A DNA stretch of 64,000 bases, taken from Lutjanus erythropterus (lineage: Eukaryota; Chordata; Actinopteri; Lutjaniformes; Lutjanidae). Position numbers and translations under genes: made by a program. The DNA lies in NCBI GenBank assembly GCA_020091685.1, contig CM034596.1, forward strand, positions 1,240,001-1,304,000. The letters run 5' to 3'. A model generated the notes under the pieces. It was not told the DNA's origin, made no database searches, and worked only from the letters and a program-made list of their open reading frames with translations. Below, in pieces: positions 24,574-36,510 of this stretch. Numbering within the stretch: the stretch's first letter is position 1; each line of letters begins with the position of its first letter.

Positions 24574-25289
24574 GCAGAGAGAGCCAGAGCACAGGAATTT
24601 CATTGTCAAGTTGAACTTGACTTGAACTATAGTCCAAGGCAGTGAGATATCCTGGAAAGAAAGACAATGAAGAAAGTTTTGATTTTTTTTTCTCATTTTT
24701 GTCAAAATACATATATAGTTCAGAAGAAAGTCTTTGTGAATATGCTAAAGATGTTGAATTGCAGTTATATAACTTTATGATAAGGTAAACATAATTCTTC
24801 TTTTGGATTTGCTTTCATCCAGGTGTCCCGCTCTGTCCTTTGGCAGCACTGCTCCTGAGTCTCTTACTATTAGTTTATTAGTCAACACAGACTTGTAGAC
24901 ACAAACTGGAACAACTGGAACAAGCCGCATAAACCTCTTGAGGCTCTGCTGCTGGCCAGTAACATCATTTGCAGAATAGCACAATATCCTGTATATAATT
25001 TATTGTACAACTTGTTTCCTGTTGCACATATTCAGCCGCACTACAGCTGTACATTAGGGCATTCTCAATTGACAAAGTCTCTAATATTCATAGACAAAAC
25101 AGAATTCCACCTGTGCTGTAACGAACAGACTGGAGGGTTCTCCAACAACCTGAAACTGTCAAAACATTTTGTGCCGCAGGAATTTATCAAGCCAACAAAA
25201 ACGGTGGAGCATGTCAGTGTTAATGCTGTCATGGAGAGATGCTTGACATGCTGTGCTAAAAAATACTACTATCTGTCATGCGTGCTGAA

Positions 25290-26364
25290 CAGTGTTGGGC
25301 AAGTTACATCCAAAATGTAATACATTATATATTATTAGTTACTGTCATTTGAAAGTAATTAGTTACATTACAATATTACTGTCTCTGAATTGTAATGCGT
25401 TACACTACTTTTGCATTACTTTTGAGTTACTTTTACTTCATGGTAAATTTATTTTAACAGAGAGAGACAGAATATCAACAAAAAATCCAGAAATAATATC
25501 ATCATATATAGTTTAGAAATTAATTTACATTTGATCAAATACTTATTTTCTCCACTGTATATTCAGATTCGACCCTGAACCTGAGATGCACAGATTCACT
25601 TCTCCTCAACAGCATGTGGACTTGTGGTTTAGGTTGCTGTTTGTAATAATAACACACATGACCCACTCTCTATGACAACGTTAGCTTACCTTGTCATTGC
25701 TGGTGTTCACAGGGATTTTGTTGACAAGCTTTATGAACGCCGGCGATTCTACCGTTGATAGGGGGAGCATGTCTTCCACAATATACACTGCCGTGTATAT
25801 TGTGCAGTCTTCTCACTTCTCTGGCTTCAAGAAACATGGCAGACCGAGAGAAACTTTTGTTGCTTTGTCTTTCCCGTATGCTCGTCCTCGGTTGTCTTTC
25901 TCTTATCCGCAGGTGCATCTCTCTCGTTTAGCTTAATTTTAGCGTGGCACCGGTCCAGGTTACTAGTGCTTTTTTTTTAAGTAGAGAGTTCCCTCCGTGT
26001 CGCACACAGATTGCACTTGACTATTATGCTCTTGTCCTTTTCTCTGAAGAACTGAAAATAATGTGAGTATGTCCATCTCGCGAATGTAGAATCCGTGTCT
26101 GTAGTCATCTTCACGAGTTCCAGCAACAGGAAATGACTCTCGTGGAATTTTTTTTCTGTTGTCGGGATGTCTCGCGGTGTTGGTGAATTCTTAAAAAACA
26201 ATACCTAATCGGGTTAAAATGCTTTGAAACGCGCGTTACTTAGATTGTAACTGGTATAATATTACAGAAATTTTATTAGTAATGCGTTATATTACTGTGT
26301 TACAGCAAATAGTAATACATTACTGTAATTGCGTTACTTTTGTAATGCGTTACTCCCAACACTG
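25290..26364 (-). mobile_element. hAT transposon, internally deleted, perfect 8-bp target duplication
   Basis: Begins CAGTGTTGGGCAAGTTAC and ends GCGTTACTCCCAACACTG. GTGCTGAA flanks both sides exactly (25282-25289 and 26365-26372), the 8-bp duplication expected of hAT. Both ends carry GTTACTTTT/GTAATGCGTTAC-type subterminal repeats. A first exon encoding part of a BED finger survives (25977-26108, minus) but the catalytic transposase is absent, so this is a deletion derivative mobilised in trans. Perfect duplication and 10-bp termini suggest a fairly recent insertion. Confidence 0.9.
25977..26108 (-). pseudogene. Truncated hAT transposase N-terminus with half a BED finger
   Basis: 43 residues starting MTTDTDSTFARWTYSHYFQF and ending ELST. 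It contains the BED pattern W12, Y14, F18/F20, then KDKSIIVKCNLC with the first zinc-binding Cys pair (C32, C35). The His pair and all the catalytic domain are missing because the reading frame stops and the element is deleted beyond it. The open frame extends upstream to 26201, but the Met at 26108 fits hAT proteins, which begin shortly before the BED domain. Confidence 0.6.
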
Positions 26365-26469
26365 GTGCTGAATGATGACTCCCAAAACTGACACTAATAA
26401 CAAAACATAAAGCATAAAGTTTCAGTCCGTTCTGTGCATCCAACCCTCCTGTATGTGCTGATCATTTAC

Positions 26470-26850
26470 TTAAAAGCCAAACCAAAGTTTTTATTTCATT
26501 AGTTTGAAGACATTTTGAGTTTGAAAAGTAAATTACCCTTCATAATTATGTCGACATTGGGCCTCATGCAAGAACATTTTCAGATTATTTTAAATTTCTT
26601 TTACTTTTTTCATACGAAGGGCTTGTATGAACGTGTCATATCAGATTGAGCAAACTGTAACTTCAGATAACTGTAAATGATCCACCTGTGCATATTTCAG
26701 TACGTACGTGCCTGAGACTCTTCAGGGATTACAGTTTAGCACATGAGAGCTATCATCACACTCAATAAAACTATTCTGAGGCAAATTATATCACCACTAC
26801 AGGAAAAATAGTGTAAAAACCATTCCCAGTCTGACGTACGACCTCATGTC
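26470..26850. repeat. GGGCCTCATGCA repeat region, copy at 26.5 kb
   Basis: Two parts recur elsewhere. 26470-26560 (TTTGAAGACATTTTGAGTTT, then AAATTACCCTTCATAATTAT) matches 34965-35052. The start at 26556 (GGGCCTCATGCAAGAACA) matches 34782 and more weakly 21485. The order of the two parts differs between copies. No coding sequence. Confidence 0.6.
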
Positions 26851-27027
26851 CCATCAGGCTCACTGAACTGAGCAGTTTAAGTTTTCTGCTTTATGTTACA
26901 AAATGCAGATGCTACTTTCTGTCAGGGTTTGTCATGTATCTATCCAGAACATGGTGGTTTAGTAAAGTGCAATATTTCTGAAATCACTAAGGGCTTTTTC
27001 CTGGCCCTCATTCTGTTTTGCTTGCTG

Positions 27028-27123
27028 CAATATTTTTTTTATTCTCCACTATCACCTGGTGACCCTTCAAAATTATCTTGTGAGCCCCTTTGGAGGTCTG
27101 GACCATCAGCATGAGAACCACTG
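27028..27123. repeat. hAT/Charlie-type terminal fragment
   Basis: Ends TGAGCCCCTTTGGAGGTCTG followed by GACCATCAGCATGAGAACCA and CTG, the degenerate form of the GGTCCCGACCCCCAGGTTGAGAACCACTG-type end of Charlie-like hAT elements. The rest of the element is not evident, and a MITE begins immediately after it. Confidence 0.55.
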
Positions 27124-27414
27124 CCTTAAAGGACCGGTGTGTAGAATTTAGTGACATCTAGCAATGAGTTACAACCAAGTGAATATCGCTCTTCTCACCC
27201 TTTCAAGTGTGCAGGAGAACCAAGGGAGGCTGTAAATTAGCTAAAAATGCTTAAGGCTGTATCTAGTGCCAGTGCCTGGTTTGTCCATTCTGGGTTACCA
27301 TAGAAATATGGTCACGGCCTCTGAATTCTAAGATATTATTTTGCCTCTACTTCAATATTATTCTCCACTTCTGCCAAATTTTGCTAGATTTCCCTAACTC
27401 TACACACATTCATA
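27124..27414. mobile_element. MITE with GTGTGTAGAATTTAG terminus
   Basis: Left end TTAAAGGACCGGTGTGTAGA then ATTTAGTGACATCTAGC. The right end (GCTAGATTTCCCTAACTC, TACACACATTC) is its degenerate inverse. I recall this as one of the most abundant fish MITEs. About 290 bp, non-coding. Confidence 0.65.
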
Positions 27415-27470
27415 CTGTTGGGTTTCATCATTAAGGATTTTTCTTTTCTTTCCACAATAACACAAAACAA

Positions 27471-27887
27471 TACATTGTAAAAATGAAAAAGGTAAGACAA
27501 CTTATAATTTCAAGGCAACGTACTGCAGTAGAGTTTTGAGCCCAACTCAAATTCCTTTTGAAAGTTTTGAAAAAGTCTTACCAACTATTGATCATTTGTT
27601 GAGATGATTTACTTTTCTTAGATAAACTGAAAGCATTCTTTTTAGTTTCACAGCTTATTGAGACCAATTTTTGAATGTTATTTTTTTTAGTTTCTAAAAC
27701 TCGAAGATTCAAGTTTATCTAAAAAAGAAAAGTAAATAATCTCAACTAAAGATTATATGTCATCAAAAGTTTTTAAAGTTTATTTCAAAACGTAAGCGTT
27801 TGAGTCCTAAACTTGAAAATCTAAAAAAGTCTGTTGGCTTGAAATTTTAAGTCGTCTCAACTTTTTTTTTTTTTTTTAAATAGTGTA
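27471..27887. mobile_element. 417-bp MITE with T-tract terminal inverted repeats
   Basis: Left TACATTGTAAAAATG then GACAACTTATAATTTCAAGG. The reverse complement of the right end is TACACTATTTAAAAAA then GACGACTTAAAATTTCAAGC. The arms align for about 50 bp. Inner sequence is also partly self-complementary (TTTACTTTTCTTAGATAAAC against TTTATCTAAAAAAGAAAAGT). Non-coding. Confidence 0.75.
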
Positions 27888-29099
27888 AGCATGTCAAAAA
27901 CAAAGAACATTCTTCAAACATGGAATATTATGTGAAGTAATGGCAGTAAGTTTATTTGAAAATTGTAATTGGAGAGTTCTCTGTAGGCTATTTGTGTATG
28001 AAAACACGTGTACAGTACAAACACGTGGATATTACTGACTGCAAGCTTCCAGGGCTTGTTCAGTGGGCCAAGTGACAGTTGGCGAGGACCTCATTCTGCA
28101 AAGGTTGATGTACCAGCTTGACATAAAATGGAGCGCCCCCCCATCCCTCAACCACAAACAACCTCAGTGACTGGCAGGCACTTGCTGGACCCTGGTGTGC
28201 CATTGATCATCATCATTTCTCTGTGCCGTATCCACCTTTCTGTGCGTCTCCCACATAGAGCAGCACACACTGAAGGGGGACACTCTGATGGATCAAGGTT
28301 GTTTCAGTCTGACAGATTTACAGCCAGGCATAACACAAAGTTCAAGGTGGAAAATTCAGCTGTTGTGGAATGGCTGCAATAGACAAATTATTGATGGTAT
28401 ATTCTTTCATATTATATAAGATAATCACGGAGATGAGTCAGGAGAAAGTTCCCATGACTCAGTACTTCCAGACAAAACTGGCTGTGTACACTCCAGTATT
28501 CACATCACTGAAAATGAGACCTCTTGTGTGCTCCGTACTCTTCAAGCTGATGAACTCAAACTAAAACAAATTAAAACCTGAGTGTACTCCTGTCACCTCA
28601 TGCTTTCAGACTACACAATATCTTGATGTGTTATGACACAGTCACTGTGTCAGATTAGATGATTATGGAGTCATACATTCTTGCCCTGCTTGACCGAAAG
28701 ACATGACAGATTACATGTTTGCCCCTAACCAATCATAACTTGCTGTCTTTGATAATGTGTATAATGTCACCAGGAAGGAGGTGTTAGAGGACTTCTGGGA
28801 ATAAGAAGCTCTGATGTGGTGTGTTGACTGGCCGTCTGAAAAGCCTAAAAAAGCAAAGAACAAAACAAGAGTGACCTTTCCCGTGTTTCACAGTTCCACC
28901 TCGCAGCAGCAACATCGTTCCTTTGCCTCATCCTGTTTAAAATAGAAAATATTAGAATTCCTTTTCTTTTCATTGCACAGAGAACAAAATAATTAAGTTA
29001 CAATCCTGATTGTGCATGCACACATATTAGAACATAAGACATAAAAAATAATATATTTAAACATATCAAAAAATATTATACATAATATGGTGTAGCCCA
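27888..29099. other. No gene seen
   Basis: Unique-looking sequence with short ORFs (84 codons at 28128-28382, 64 at 28370-28564) lacking recognisable domains or splice context. Confidence 0.5.
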
Positions 29100-29410
29100 T
29101 AAAACAGTAATGGCTAAATTCTACCAGGTGTCGCTGGGTTGTCTTACAGCTGTGCCACATCAGCCGGAGCTGATCGCAGCCATTCTACACAATGCTTGTG
29201 ATTTCACCAGCATCACCTCGGCGCATCCCAGAAGCAGCTCTCTGCTCCACTCCACTCCACTTCAAATATAAGCTGAGTCTATTTTTGATGGATGCTGCCT
29301 CAATTAGCACAGAGCAGATCGAACCGTCAGAAAGTCAGACACAGAAAAGACAGGGTGAATCTTGTTACTTTTCAAAATAAAAGACCCTGTGCAGACTCAC
29401 GATCATAAAG
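29100..29410 (+). repeat. Dispersed repeat related in inverse to 49185-49280
   Basis: GCACAGAGCAGATC and AAATAAAAGACCCTGTGCAG, in this order, also occur on the minus strand of 49185-49280. The region begins CTACCAGGTGTCGCTGGGTT. The 62-codon ORF at 29192-29380 falls inside it and is not considered a gene. Confidence 0.5.
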
Positions 29411-29749
29411 ACAGACAGAAAAGAAACTGTTTAACCACGTAGCCTGCTTATCCATGGTAGAAGCACAAAGAGCAAGGAAAGAGGACCTAATCAACAAAAC
29501 CTTAGCCTGTAAACATAATCAGGTGGGCAAAACACTCCACTGCTGAAATGCTTCTGAAACACTGCTGGTGGGGCTTGTAGCCGTGTGGAGGATGGATCAG
29601 AACCGTGGTGCAGTGCTTGGTGGAATCAACAAGTAAGAACAGTAAGATAGCTTAATGGTGAAGTGCACTGAAGAATGCATGATGGTCAATGCTTTAAACT
29701 CATTGTGGAGTGCAAAAACAGTAACATGAAGGGGTGCATGCAACAGAGG

Positions 29750-29826
29750 TGGGTAGTAACTCTTTAAAAACAACAAAGTTTATTTTACTTGATTGCATTA
29801 CTTTCAAAGGTTCTGTAACATTTAAT
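29750..29826. repeat. hAT-like terminal fragment
   Basis: CAGAGGTGGGTAGTAACTC followed by a degraded TTACTTGATTGCATTACTTT tract, resembling GTAACGCGTTACT-type hAT termini. No partner end seen. Confidence 0.35.
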
Positions 29827-29829
29827 GTT

Positions 29830-30765
29830 TCTTTTAAAAAGTGTGCTTTTACACAAGTTTGTTAAGATTTCCCTCTGCAGGCCTACCCTACTTCAGTCAA
29901 CAATGGGCTGCTCCTGTGATGTTTTCACCTTTGTTGATTTCAGCTCAGCAGTCAACACAATCTCCTCCAAGAAACTGATCACACTTTGCAACTGGATATT
30001 GGATTTCCTCACAAACAGATCCCAGACAGTTTGGACTGGCAGCCTCACTTCCTCCACTCGAGTGCTTGATGCCAGCGCCCCCCAGGGCTGTGTGTTGTTC
30101 ACGCCGTACAACCATGACTGCCGCCCCCAACATTGAGAGAACTCGATGACATCACCGTCATTGGCCAGATTTCAGTCTTCATATCAGGTGGAAATCAACA
30201 GTCTTGCAAAATAGTTCACAGAAAACAACCTACGTCAGCCAAGCCAAGGAGACAATTTTTGGAAAAAGGAGGCGAAAGCACACAGCCCTGCCTACATCAG
30301 TGGAGCTGAAGTGGAGCAGGTGAGCAGTTTTCATGAAACAAACATCACAGAGAAACTGTCATGGACATAGCACTTCTCCACTCTGGTAAAGAAAGCTCAG
30401 AAACTGCTGCAATTCTCATGGAAACTTAAAAAGTGCCAATTCTTGTGAACGTTTATAGAGGAGCAATAGAAAATATCCTGGAAACATCAGGTCAGGAGAT
30501 CTGTACCCATCTACAAAGCATCAGTGATAAGAGGGGAGAGAAGGTGCCTCCATTCAGCTGAGAGGACGCTAAAAGACAAAAGACCCACCCCAGCCACAGC
30601 TTGGTCACCTTGCTACTGTTTGGCAAGAGATCCATACTGAAGAGCAGCTTCTTCTCACATGCTGTGAGACTGCTTAATTCATCCTCTGCACTCCTTCATG
30701 TAAATTAGTTTGTTTTATATTTTTATTGTCTCTTTAGACAATCCAATCAATCAATCAAGCAAGTA
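29830..30765 (+). mobile_element. Old LINE (CR1 superfamily, Rex1-like), reverse transcriptase remnants
   Basis: A readable piece at 29905-30136 gives FTFVDFSSAVNTISSKKLIT, LCNWILDFLTNRSQTVWTGS and ASAPQGCVLFTP, matching reverse transcriptase palm motifs, then HDCRPQH. Further traces are VELKWSR near 30300, TLVKKAQKLL near 30380-30410, and a region near 30470-30690 corresponding to the LINE C-terminus. The tail ends near the CAATC repeats at 30740-30760. Many frame changes and a large loss between the PQG motif and the ADD motif mark it as old and inactive. The clade is given from memory of fish LINE proteins. Confidence 0.65.
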
Positions 30766-31794
30766 GCTACCTTGAAATCTTTTTATACTACATCATTGTA
30801 AATGATGAATAAATCTCCTTGTATCCATGTATAATTCATTACATCATAAAAATTATGTTTATGGATGCTTTAGGAATAATTAAATTGCAATGTGTGTCTA
30901 TGTTATTGGAGAGGGCAAGTCACCGCCAATTTTTCACAATGTCAATGGTGGCACATATAGACGCCGCAGTGGATAGCTCCTTCAAATTTTAATACATTTT
31001 TGCATTGATCTGTTACTTTTTGGCTTTATTTCTAAAACCTATGACAGAAATACAAAAGTAAGATAGGGCTTGACCTTGAGATCGATAATGCACATGGCAT
31101 CCTCTGGTCAGATCAGCTGGACACGCCATGAGAAGCAGCTCAGGAGGAGCGGCACAGAGCAGATCAAACTTCTGTTCTTTCTCCAGACTGGGGCCATGCC
31201 AACTGCCATCTGCTGTAGGTAATACACTGACGGATAAAAACTTAATGCAACCTTACTTTAAACTACAACATGGTTTCTCTTGTGATTTGAAGAAGGCCGT
31301 GTAAAGGTTGCAGAAGTCATGAAGCAAACTTTGAGAATGTGCAGACTAAGTGAACAAATTAGAACCACTGTCAGCTTTGGCTTCATCAGAGAGAAGAGTC
31401 GTCAGGGCTACACGTGGAAGTGTCTTTTTTTCTGGCATGACATCTGTTCACTCTGTAAGTTCAAGTGGATATCTGGACAGCATCGATAATACACAGAATG
31501 ACCCCAGTCACTCCCATGACAGTGAAGCAAAACAGAGTTTTGTTACTGTCCAATCACTGAGAGTTACAGCACAGACTGACCTCCCAATAACACACACTCT
31601 GAGCAATCTCAGAGGGAAATATGAGGCAATTGCATTTACTCATTTCAACCTGTACTTACCTGATTTCATTTTCACAGCCTCACAGATGCACAAACAGCAG
31701 ATGTAAAAAAAAATCCTAAAATATCCCACACATGAATGACTAAAATATCCCACCTTTGCCTGTGCTGCTCAGTCTTGCAGCAGAACATCACAAC
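30766..31794. other. No convincing gene
   Basis: Contains a fragment at 31125-31180 sharing GCACAGAGCAGATCAAAC with the 29.3-kb repeat, and a 118-codon plus-strand ORF (31350-31706) starting at a non-ATG codon. That ORF is Ser/Thr/His-rich and matches no family I know. It has neither splice context nor a relationship to the repeats nearby. Confidence 0.4.
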
Positions 31795-32586
31795 TGACCC
31801 TTCGCTGAGCCCCGCCTTCCTTAGTTACTATTGCTAAGCCTGCTAAACTTTCCATTCTTGCACTGCGTTTATGTAGTTTATAATGATAACAGCGGCAGAT
31901 ATAGCATCGAAATTGGGAGTAATTGTTGAAACATGAGGTTTAAGAGACATATACAAAAGCAGCTTCCCATTTCTAGCTGTTGATGGCGGCTAAAATAATG
32001 ACTCACAAGCAGAACTTTTAACTGTAGCTGGCTGATGTAAACTCCTGCTAACTCCTTGACTCAGCCGAAAAGTCTGTCTCCAGCTGATTTTAATATTTCC
32101 ATCTGACATGCTTTAAAATAAGAACACTGAAAGTGTAAATCTAAAGTTACCTGTCAGCTGCACACATGGTGTAATGTTAATGTTAAAAGACTGAGGCTTA
32201 AACTAGGTTACATCTCATGAAGCATTGATCAGATGGTGAAATGTGTACATGTGTACATGATAGATGACAGAAATACACTCATTAATGTCGGAAAAGGAAG
32301 TGCAGAGACTAGGGTTAGTGCAGTAGACTTGGAGACAGGTCACCCAGCCAGACAAGCTGGACCGCTATCACAGAACACAGCCGGGATAAGAGCTAAGCTA
32401 ACTTGGCTTAGACCTGAGACAGAGAGCCAGAGAGAGATGCATCATCGTCGACCCACTTTGATTCTGCATCAGTCCTCATCCTCCTCCTCAAACCCCCACA
32501 GAACAAATGCAGATGCAGTTTAATCCATTCCCCACGTGTTCTCTTGTGTTTCACGTTTTTGAGAAACTACAGAAAAAATGTCACGT
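31795..32586 (+). mobile_element. Non-autonomous TIR element, copy 2 of 3, right end lost
   Basis: Starts TGACCCTTCGCTGAGCCCCG and follows copy 1 (6738-7676) through GGCTAAAATAATGACTCACA, GACCCACTTTGATTCTGCAT and CTCTTGTGTTTCACGTTTTT. It lacks the roughly 115-bp segment that copy 1 has around 7365-7480 and stops near 32586, where unrelated repeat sequence begins. Confidence 0.75.
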
Positions 32587-32653
32587 TGGCAGTAATACAG
32601 CTGTAGTCAGAAAGCACAACTCAGCAGCTGTTGAAAGAGGTAATAATGAACTG

Positions 32654-33334
32654 TTAAAGACCCCCTCCAGTGAAAATCAGGTATTTAACCCTGTTAATAT
32701 GTCTGTGTGCTGTTTTTCATGTACTACAAGACATATCAAGAGCAAAATAAGAAGTAAACTCCATGTCTGAGCGTTTCATGGTTTGAAATTGCAAAGTGTG
32801 TAAGGGCAGTCTTAAAAAACAGATTCAGTCAGGCTGGGTGTATGACATCATAAACCTATGGAACCAATCCCGTTAATCGAGGGGGTGGCACTGTACACAT
32901 CATTAGCGGCAACGCCCAGCCCACAAGAGAAGGTGGATGTAGCTAGTTACCTTGATTAGCTAACAAAAGAGGGGGTAGGGGTTGGGGGGTCCTAAAGTCT
33001 CCTAAAGTCCCGACATTCCATTTGCATACCGTCACAACACACACACCCACTTCAGACAGTGTGCGTGTGCACATCAACATGGCTCCAAACTAAGGATCTA
33101 CAGTGAGGATTCAGGTGAAAAACATGGTGTAAATAACATTTTTTTTAGTCAACTTGGCATGTTGGGACTTTAGGACAGACAAGCAGTATGGAGGCATATT
33201 ATGTTTTTATTCCAATTTTCCTGTGAAACTCCAGCAGTGTTTTCTGGACTAAAAAAACAAAACCAACCTTCAATCAACATTAGGGTGAGCAGATGACGAC
33301 TGAATTTTCAGTTTTGGGTGAACTATCCCTTTAA
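32654..33334. repeat. TTAA-bounded repeat ending in GGGTGAACTATCCCTTTAA
   Basis: Starts TTAAAGACCCCCTCCAGTG and ends TTTTGGGTGAACTATCCC with TTTAA. Both ends are familiar fish MITE termini bordered by TTAA. It may be a single 680-bp element or two abutting ones. No coding sequence. The GT/CA-rich patch at 33036-33080 is a small microsatellite. Confidence 0.5.
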
Positions 33335-34781
33335 TATGAGAGAGACGATTAGTGGCAAAACATACGATATACACTTGAATCATAATAGATCGTATGCACA
33401 TGATGTTACTGTAGTCAAAGCTACAATGGCTGCCTCCTTTTAAGTGGTAAATATGTAATATTCTAGCATAATAAGAAGATTTTTTACAAATCTGTCAACT
33501 GAAAAACAGAAGTTTATTTTTCCTTGTGTTTTTAATGACTCAGTGTTTATATGCCCTCAGGCTGTGTGCCCGTATGATTTTCTTCAGAATAAAAGCACCA
33601 TGGCCACAAAAGTAAACTGAATTAGAAACTTTAATTTGACACAGATACGCAATTGATATGTCAAAACACTGCCATCGGTCTCCACTTTAACACTACACAA
33701 GCAAACAATCTGTCATGTTTAAAGGCAAATAGGGGTAGTTTGTCATATTTGTGGATTAACAATTTAACCAACATTAAGAAGCATTAAGTGAGTACAGGCT
33801 GAATGAAAAAAAAATCTTATCATGGACATCAAGTCAGTGGAAAATTATGAGCAGACATAGAGCACATTTAAAGATGCCATTAGTGGTGAGAATCATCACA
33901 AAGACAAGACCTAACATGTTAAAAATGTTTCAAAGATTTTGTACTTATCTAGAGGTTTGATGAATAAATGTACAGAGACAAAAAAGGGAGAGAAAGTAGA
34001 TGAAAAGAACAGTCAGAGTCTGAAGTGAAGATAAACACACATCACACTCGCTCCACTCCAGGCCAGTCTAATTATGGAAAGGGGAAAAAATTTAGCAAAT
34101 TGGACCCCCTCATTGACATCCACTCCAACACCGCCACCACCCACCTAGCCTAGCTCTAATACCAACATGTGAAATTTCAAATAAGTGCTTGGCCATTAGC
34201 CTTGTAGTGACACAGATGAAGCCTCTAACTATTTCCAGATCCAGTGTTACAAACCCATCCAGGCCCTGCTCTGTTTTGCACACATATACTCAGTATGATT
34301 ATGAAGCAAAAAAAGGTCAAGACAGTTTGTTCAAACGATTAGAGAAAAGTAAGAAATTACTCATGGGTGAGCAAATAAATCGACTCTTCATCTATCAAAT
34401 TCAGCCTTGAGCGCTGGATTGGCTGAATTGTATGCAGAAGTGAAAAACTATTTAATCTATAAGTGAATGTGCTCACGTTTCTTCCTCCACATCCTAACTG
34501 TTATACTACTTAAAAAGCTAGAGTTGACTCAGATATCCCACAATACTTGAGTAATACTATAAAGTGGTATATGTTTCGTGATATTTAGATTTTGTGTGTT
34601 TTATTTGGGGTCAAAAAATGTTTTAAAGTGAAAGAAAGAAAGGAGTTCCTGAGTTCTGAGCTGTCACATAAACACATTTTAGGCACACTCCATACACACA
34701 CGAGGTTGGCACAAATGTTGCTAGAACAGCTGTTACACTGAATACAAACAGACAGCAGTCTAGTGATCAATGAGCAAACAA
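33335..34781. other. No gene seen
   Basis: AT-rich sequence with short unsupported ORFs and no recognised repeat end or RNA gene. Confidence 0.5.
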
Positions 34782-35060
34782 TGGGCCTCATGCAAGAACT
34801 GCTCATGCGAACAATTTGTTCTAAAGTGGTGTGTACGAGTGATTAAACAGAACTTGTGGCATTCACCAATTTTCTCCTATTTTGAATTTTCTCACAACAC
34901 AATGCAATTTCTGATTGGTCCAGACCTGTTATAGACTCGTACAGTCAGTCTGCTGTTATCCAAACCAGTTTTTCACTAACACTGCATATTTCATTTGTTT
35001 GAAGACATTTTGAGTTTGAAAAATAAATTACACTTTGTAATTATGTTGACATTATCCTGT
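34782..35060. repeat. GGGCCTCATGCA repeat region, copy at 34.8 kb
   Basis: Opens GGGCCTCATGCAAGAACTGC. The distal part (TTTGAAGACATTTTGAGTTT, AAATTACACTTTGTAATTAT) matches 26500-26560. Non-coding dispersed repeat. Confidence 0.6.
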
Positions 35061-36510
35061 TTGACTAATTTCAAATTATAATATAATTGTAAATTTACAT
35101 ATAAAGCCTCTCATCATTCATTCAGTTATCTATTATTACCTGCTGTGAGGTGTATTGGCGGTATTTCTTCACATGCAGGTTTATGAAGTCTCTGTCCAGG
35201 TGAACGTCCTCACTTGTTCTGTCCTCTTTCTCTGTCATAAAAACTTACCTTAACCCCTTAACCCCACCCTTTCGTTGCACTCATCAATCGCCTCATCTAA
35301 AAGTAAGAGAAATTCAGGATAAGAATACAAAAATATTTTTGTATGTGAGGTGAAAATTCACTTGCTCTCAGTCTGAACACACATTTACTCTGTCACCTTT
35401 GTGTAGTTCAAGGACCATCATTTTTTGTTTTAATTTATAGCACTGCTTCTGAAATTACAATTTATTATTTGCCACTTTTATTCTGAAGGCCAGTATCTGG
35501 TAAAGTTCAGCTACTGATGCACAGATTTGGCTCCGCTTCCATCTGCCTGATGTGTCATCAGCTCTTCTTACTTGCAAGTCTTCATTTTTATACTATAAAT
35601 AACTCTTGTAGTGAGGAGACTAGAATAAATCGTTCTGCTTCGCAGGTGATGACACTCGTGGCTTACGGCATGCCTTAAATTAGATTTTCACAAGGAAAAA
35701 TTTGAAAAAAAAAGTCTGTTTATTTGACATGTGAAGCTTGAGCAGCACTGTTCTGTCTGGTCAGTGGATGAAAGAGGATCTGAATGGTAGTTTCAGGGTG
35801 TGTCACCTCAGTTGTATCATCATTGGAAGACTAGAGATGCAGGGACAAATGGACAGCATTAGATGAAATGATGTCTGCGGTTTATCTGTTCATCACATAC
35901 TGCTAAGTGAATCACATGCTCTCATGTTGATCTGGAAAAATGGTTGACTCACTCTGCCATATTGTTAATGTAGCCTGCTGTGCAGCTGCCTAATATAGAA
36001 TGATGAGTGTGAGGAATTCTGCATTTCAGCTATGTTTTCCATTTCATGAGCACATCCACACTTTTCCTCTTGGACAAAAGCAAAGAGTCCTAGTTTTTCT
36101 TCCCTCTACTTTTAATTCCAAAAGCATTATGAGGGCAAATCAACAATGGATTATAGCATTAACATTTTTTGGAGAAAATAGTAGTTAGAGGCACACCTGT
36201 GATTCACTCATTCTTGAGAATTGTTACAAAACTGTATTTTGAAAGGGTTTTGACTTTTACTCTACAATTATGCTGGAAAATATATTTTAAAAGATCAAAT
36301 TCTTGGCTATTGACACTTCTAACAGGTTAACCTCCTAATCATTTTTTTTTTTTTTATTCATTTAGACAACTCTGTCAGATGGAATATCTTTTCATTTCAC
36401 AACACAGTCATAGTGAGCAGCAACTTTATTTTTTAAACTTGCTAAAAGGTCTCTTAATGCTAATCAAAATACAAATTTTTTCCCCATAATTCTTATTTAG
36501 CTTTGATTTA
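35061..36510. other. No gene seen
   Basis: AT-rich, short ORFs only, poly-T at 36343-36357. Nothing recognisable. Confidence 0.5.

Noticed and set aside
31350-31706. 118-codon plus-strand ORF
   Set aside because: Starts at a non-ATG codon, no recognised family, no exon boundaries that would keep the frame.
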